From contig KB899087.1 in NCBI GenBank assembly GCA_000378025.1, positions 4,397,501-4,461,500 of the forward strand: a DNA stretch of 64,000 bases, in the 5' to 3' direction. Both the position numbers and the translations under genes were made by a program. The notes under the pieces were generated by a model, which was not told where the DNA came from, did not search any database, and was given only the letters and a program-made list of their open reading frames with translations. This DNA is from Xanthobacteraceae bacterium 501b (GTDB taxonomy: Bacteria > Pseudomonadota > Alphaproteobacteria > Rhizobiales > Xanthobacteraceae). Each line of letters begins with the position of its first letter. The first letter of the stretch is position 1. Of this stretch, positions 62,734-64,000 are shown in pieces.

Positions 62734-63543
62734 CTACATTCTTACCGATTGGCCGCCATCGACGACGAGAACATGACCATTGACGAAGGAGGCTTCATCC
62801 GAGGCCAGGAACACGGCGGCCGCACCGATTTCCTCCGGCCGGCCCCAGCGGCCGAGCGGCACGCGGATATCGACAAAGGCGGAGAAGTTGGCATCGGCGA
62901 CCAGGCCGGCATTGGTTTCGGTGGCGAACATGCCGGGCGCGATGGCATTGCTGGTGATCCCCGCCTTGGCATAGTCGACCGCCAGCGCGCGCATCAGCCC
63001 GCCGAGGCCGGCCTTGGCGGCGGTGTAGACCGGGTCGTGCCGGTTGGCGATGTGGGCGGCGATCGATGTGACGGTGATCAGCCGACCATGCCGGTGCGTG
63101 GCCATGTGCTCGGCCGCCTCGCGCGCCAGCAGCATCGGCCCGACGAGATCGGCCGCAAAGAGGGCTTCCACCTCGCCCGGGACGAAATCCTTCAGCGGGC
63201 GACGGTCGCGGGCGCCGACATTGTTGACCAATATGTCGAGCCGGCCGTGTTCGCCGACGAGGGCGGCGATCGCCGCGCGCCCGGCGGCGTGGTCGGCGAC
63301 ATCGAAGGGCGCGATGGCGACGGGGCGGCCGGTGGCGCCGGTGAGGGCCGCCGCCGCGGCCTCAAGCCGGCCGGCGTGACGGCCATTGATCACCACCCGC
63401 GCACCGGCCGCGGCGAGCGCCTTCGCCATCTCGAAGCCGAGCCCGCGCCCCGCCCCGGTGACGAGGGCGACGCGCCCGTCGAGGCGAAAGGGGCGTGCCA
63501 CAGGCCCGGAGGGGGCGGAAGCGACAGGGGAAGCGGTGGTCAT
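62734..63543 (-). CDS. SDR family oxidoreductase (gluconate 5-dehydrogenase-like)
   Basis: 269 residues, classical short-chain dehydrogenase. Cofactor motif VALVTGAGRGLGFEMAKAL, Asp of FDVADHAAG for adenine, NNVGARD, catalytic Ser in VTSIAAHIAN, Tyr-x-x-x-Lys in VYTAAKAGLGGL, and C-terminal VNGHVLVVDGGQS. About 20 residues of Ala/Pro tail precede the Rossmann start. It oxidises or reduces an alcohol with NAD(P); the gluconate-5-dehydrogenase resemblance is only overall. ATG 63543 is a reasonable start. It is divergent from the HPP-family gene. Confidence 0.9.
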   Translation of the reverse strand: MTTASPVASAPSGPVARPFRLDGRVALVTGAGRGLGFEMAKALAAAGARVVINGRHAGRLEAAAAALTGATGRPVAIAPFDVADHAAGRAAIAALVGEHGRLDILVNNVGARDRRPLKDFVPGEVEALFAADLVGPMLLAREAAEHMATHRHGRLITVTSIAAHIANRHDPVYTAAKAGLGGLMRALAVDYAKAGITSNAIAPGMFATETNAGLVADANFSAFVDIRVPLGRWGRPEEIGAAAVFLASDEASFVNGHVLVVDGGQSVRM

Positions 63544-63677
63544 GGCAAACTCGGCTTGAGCGCAGGGGGAGCGTATGTTGGCCCGGCCGCCGGGCACGCG
63601 CCACCCGCTTCCGCGCTGGACAGGGTGGGGTACGGTCTGTACTGTTCGGTAAACTCTAAGCCGATTGGTACATTGAT

Positions 63678-64000
63678 ATGCGTCATTATCTCCACCGCCA
63701 TCAGCCTCCGCACACGCCGCGCGCCGCCCTGCTCGCCGGCCTCGGCGCCATGATCGCCATCGGCGTCACCGGGGCGCTGAGCTTCTATGCCGGCACGCCC
63801 TTGCTCATGGTGCCGTTCGGCGCCACCAGCGTGCTGCTGTTCTCGGTGCCCAACAGCCCGCTGTCGCAGCCGGCCAATGTAGTGGGCGGCCATCTGGTGG
63901 CGACGGCGTCGGCGATCGCGCTTCACATGGTGCTGCCGGGAAACTGGTGGGCCGCCGCCTTCGCCGTCGGCGTGGCCATTTCGCTGATGGCGCTGCTGCG
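63678..64000 (+). CDS. HPP family membrane protein, 3' end outside window
   Basis: 107 codons are visible and the frame is open to the right edge. The start ATG 63678 is followed by a basic, His/Pro-rich head (RHYLHRHQPPHTPRAA) and hydrophobic helices: AGLGAMIAIGVTGALSFYAG, then PFGATSVLLFSVPNSPLSQPANVVGGHLVATASAIALHM, with the PFGATxxLLF and SPLSQPxNVVGGHL motifs of the HPP family. The last visible residues begin another helix. HPP proteins are integral membrane proteins linked to nitrite transport in some organisms; the role here is unknown. It is divergent from the SDR gene. Confidence 0.85.
   Translation, partial: MRHYLHRHQPPHTPRAALLAGLGAMIAIGVTGALSFYAGTPLLMVPFGATSVLLFSVPNSPLSQPANVVGGHLVATASAIALHMVLPGNWWAAAFAVGVAISLMALL

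Overview
The window is a high-GC (roughly two-thirds G+C), gene-dense chromosomal stretch of an alphaproteobacterium. Gene content and order point to Hyphomicrobiales (Rhizobiales), and I would guess near Xanthobacteraceae (Ancylobacter, Starkeya or Xanthobacter type). This is inference from a MucR/Ros-type regulator, glnK-amtB, the LptM-like lipoprotein-lysA-TIGR02302-ftsE-ftsX block, ftsK-lolA-xthA, rsfS-rlmH-envC-ctpA-rppH, DUF2125 and a zwf-pgl-edd Entner-Doudoroff set. No rRNA, tRNA, CRISPR array, transposase or prophage gene was recognised.

Layout. 0-4.8 kb: accessory genes, namely a 5'-truncated membrane ClpP-like protein, an orphan BMP-type binding protein, a small secreted protein and a lower-GC PPOX flavoprotein with a palindrome in its promoter. 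4.8-9.8 kb: a ribosome and envelope block (rsfS, rlmH, envC-like, ctpA, a short membrane protein, rppH). 9.8-15.1 kb: a TetR-RND efflux operon whose promoter is flanked by two operators. 15.4-17.7 kb: LON-domain protein, CnoX-like thioredoxin and a prolyl-tRNA editing protein. 17.8-22.3 kb: an MBOAT/AlgX-like polysaccharide O-acetylation pair, a PuuD-like amidotransferase and a GntR regulator. 22.3-27.0 kb: trm112-like, UbiH-like, tesB-like, glnK and amtB.

27.3-33.3 kb: a catabolic module on the minus strand (SsuA-like binding protein, ATPase, permease, FCD-GntR regulator, cytoplasmic gamma-glutamyltransferase) divergent from an FAH hydrolase. It sits between housekeeping blocks and is the best candidate here for an uncharacterised uptake and degradation pathway. 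33.5-44.2 kb: aminotransferase, ftsK, lolA, xthA, lipoprotein, lysA and TIGR02302. 44.3-49.9 kb: hpt, ftsE, ftsX, ydcF-like, a possibly leaderless small gene, chaC-like and DUF2125. 49.9-54.3 kb: zwf-pgl-edd. 55.0-59.4 kb: a tripartite tricarboxylate transporter (tctC, tctB, tctA) with a GntR regulator. 59.6-64 kb: TerB-like, a GMP-synthase-like amidotransferase, MucR, TenA_E-type protein, an SDR and the start of an HPP-family membrane protein.

Intergenic DNA carries three copies of a mosaic repeat (a hairpin plus a conserved tail of about 40 bp), several REP-like palindromes of two sequence types, and short tandem repeats, including one that repeats the 3' end of zwf. Every function was assigned by reading motifs; no database search was run.
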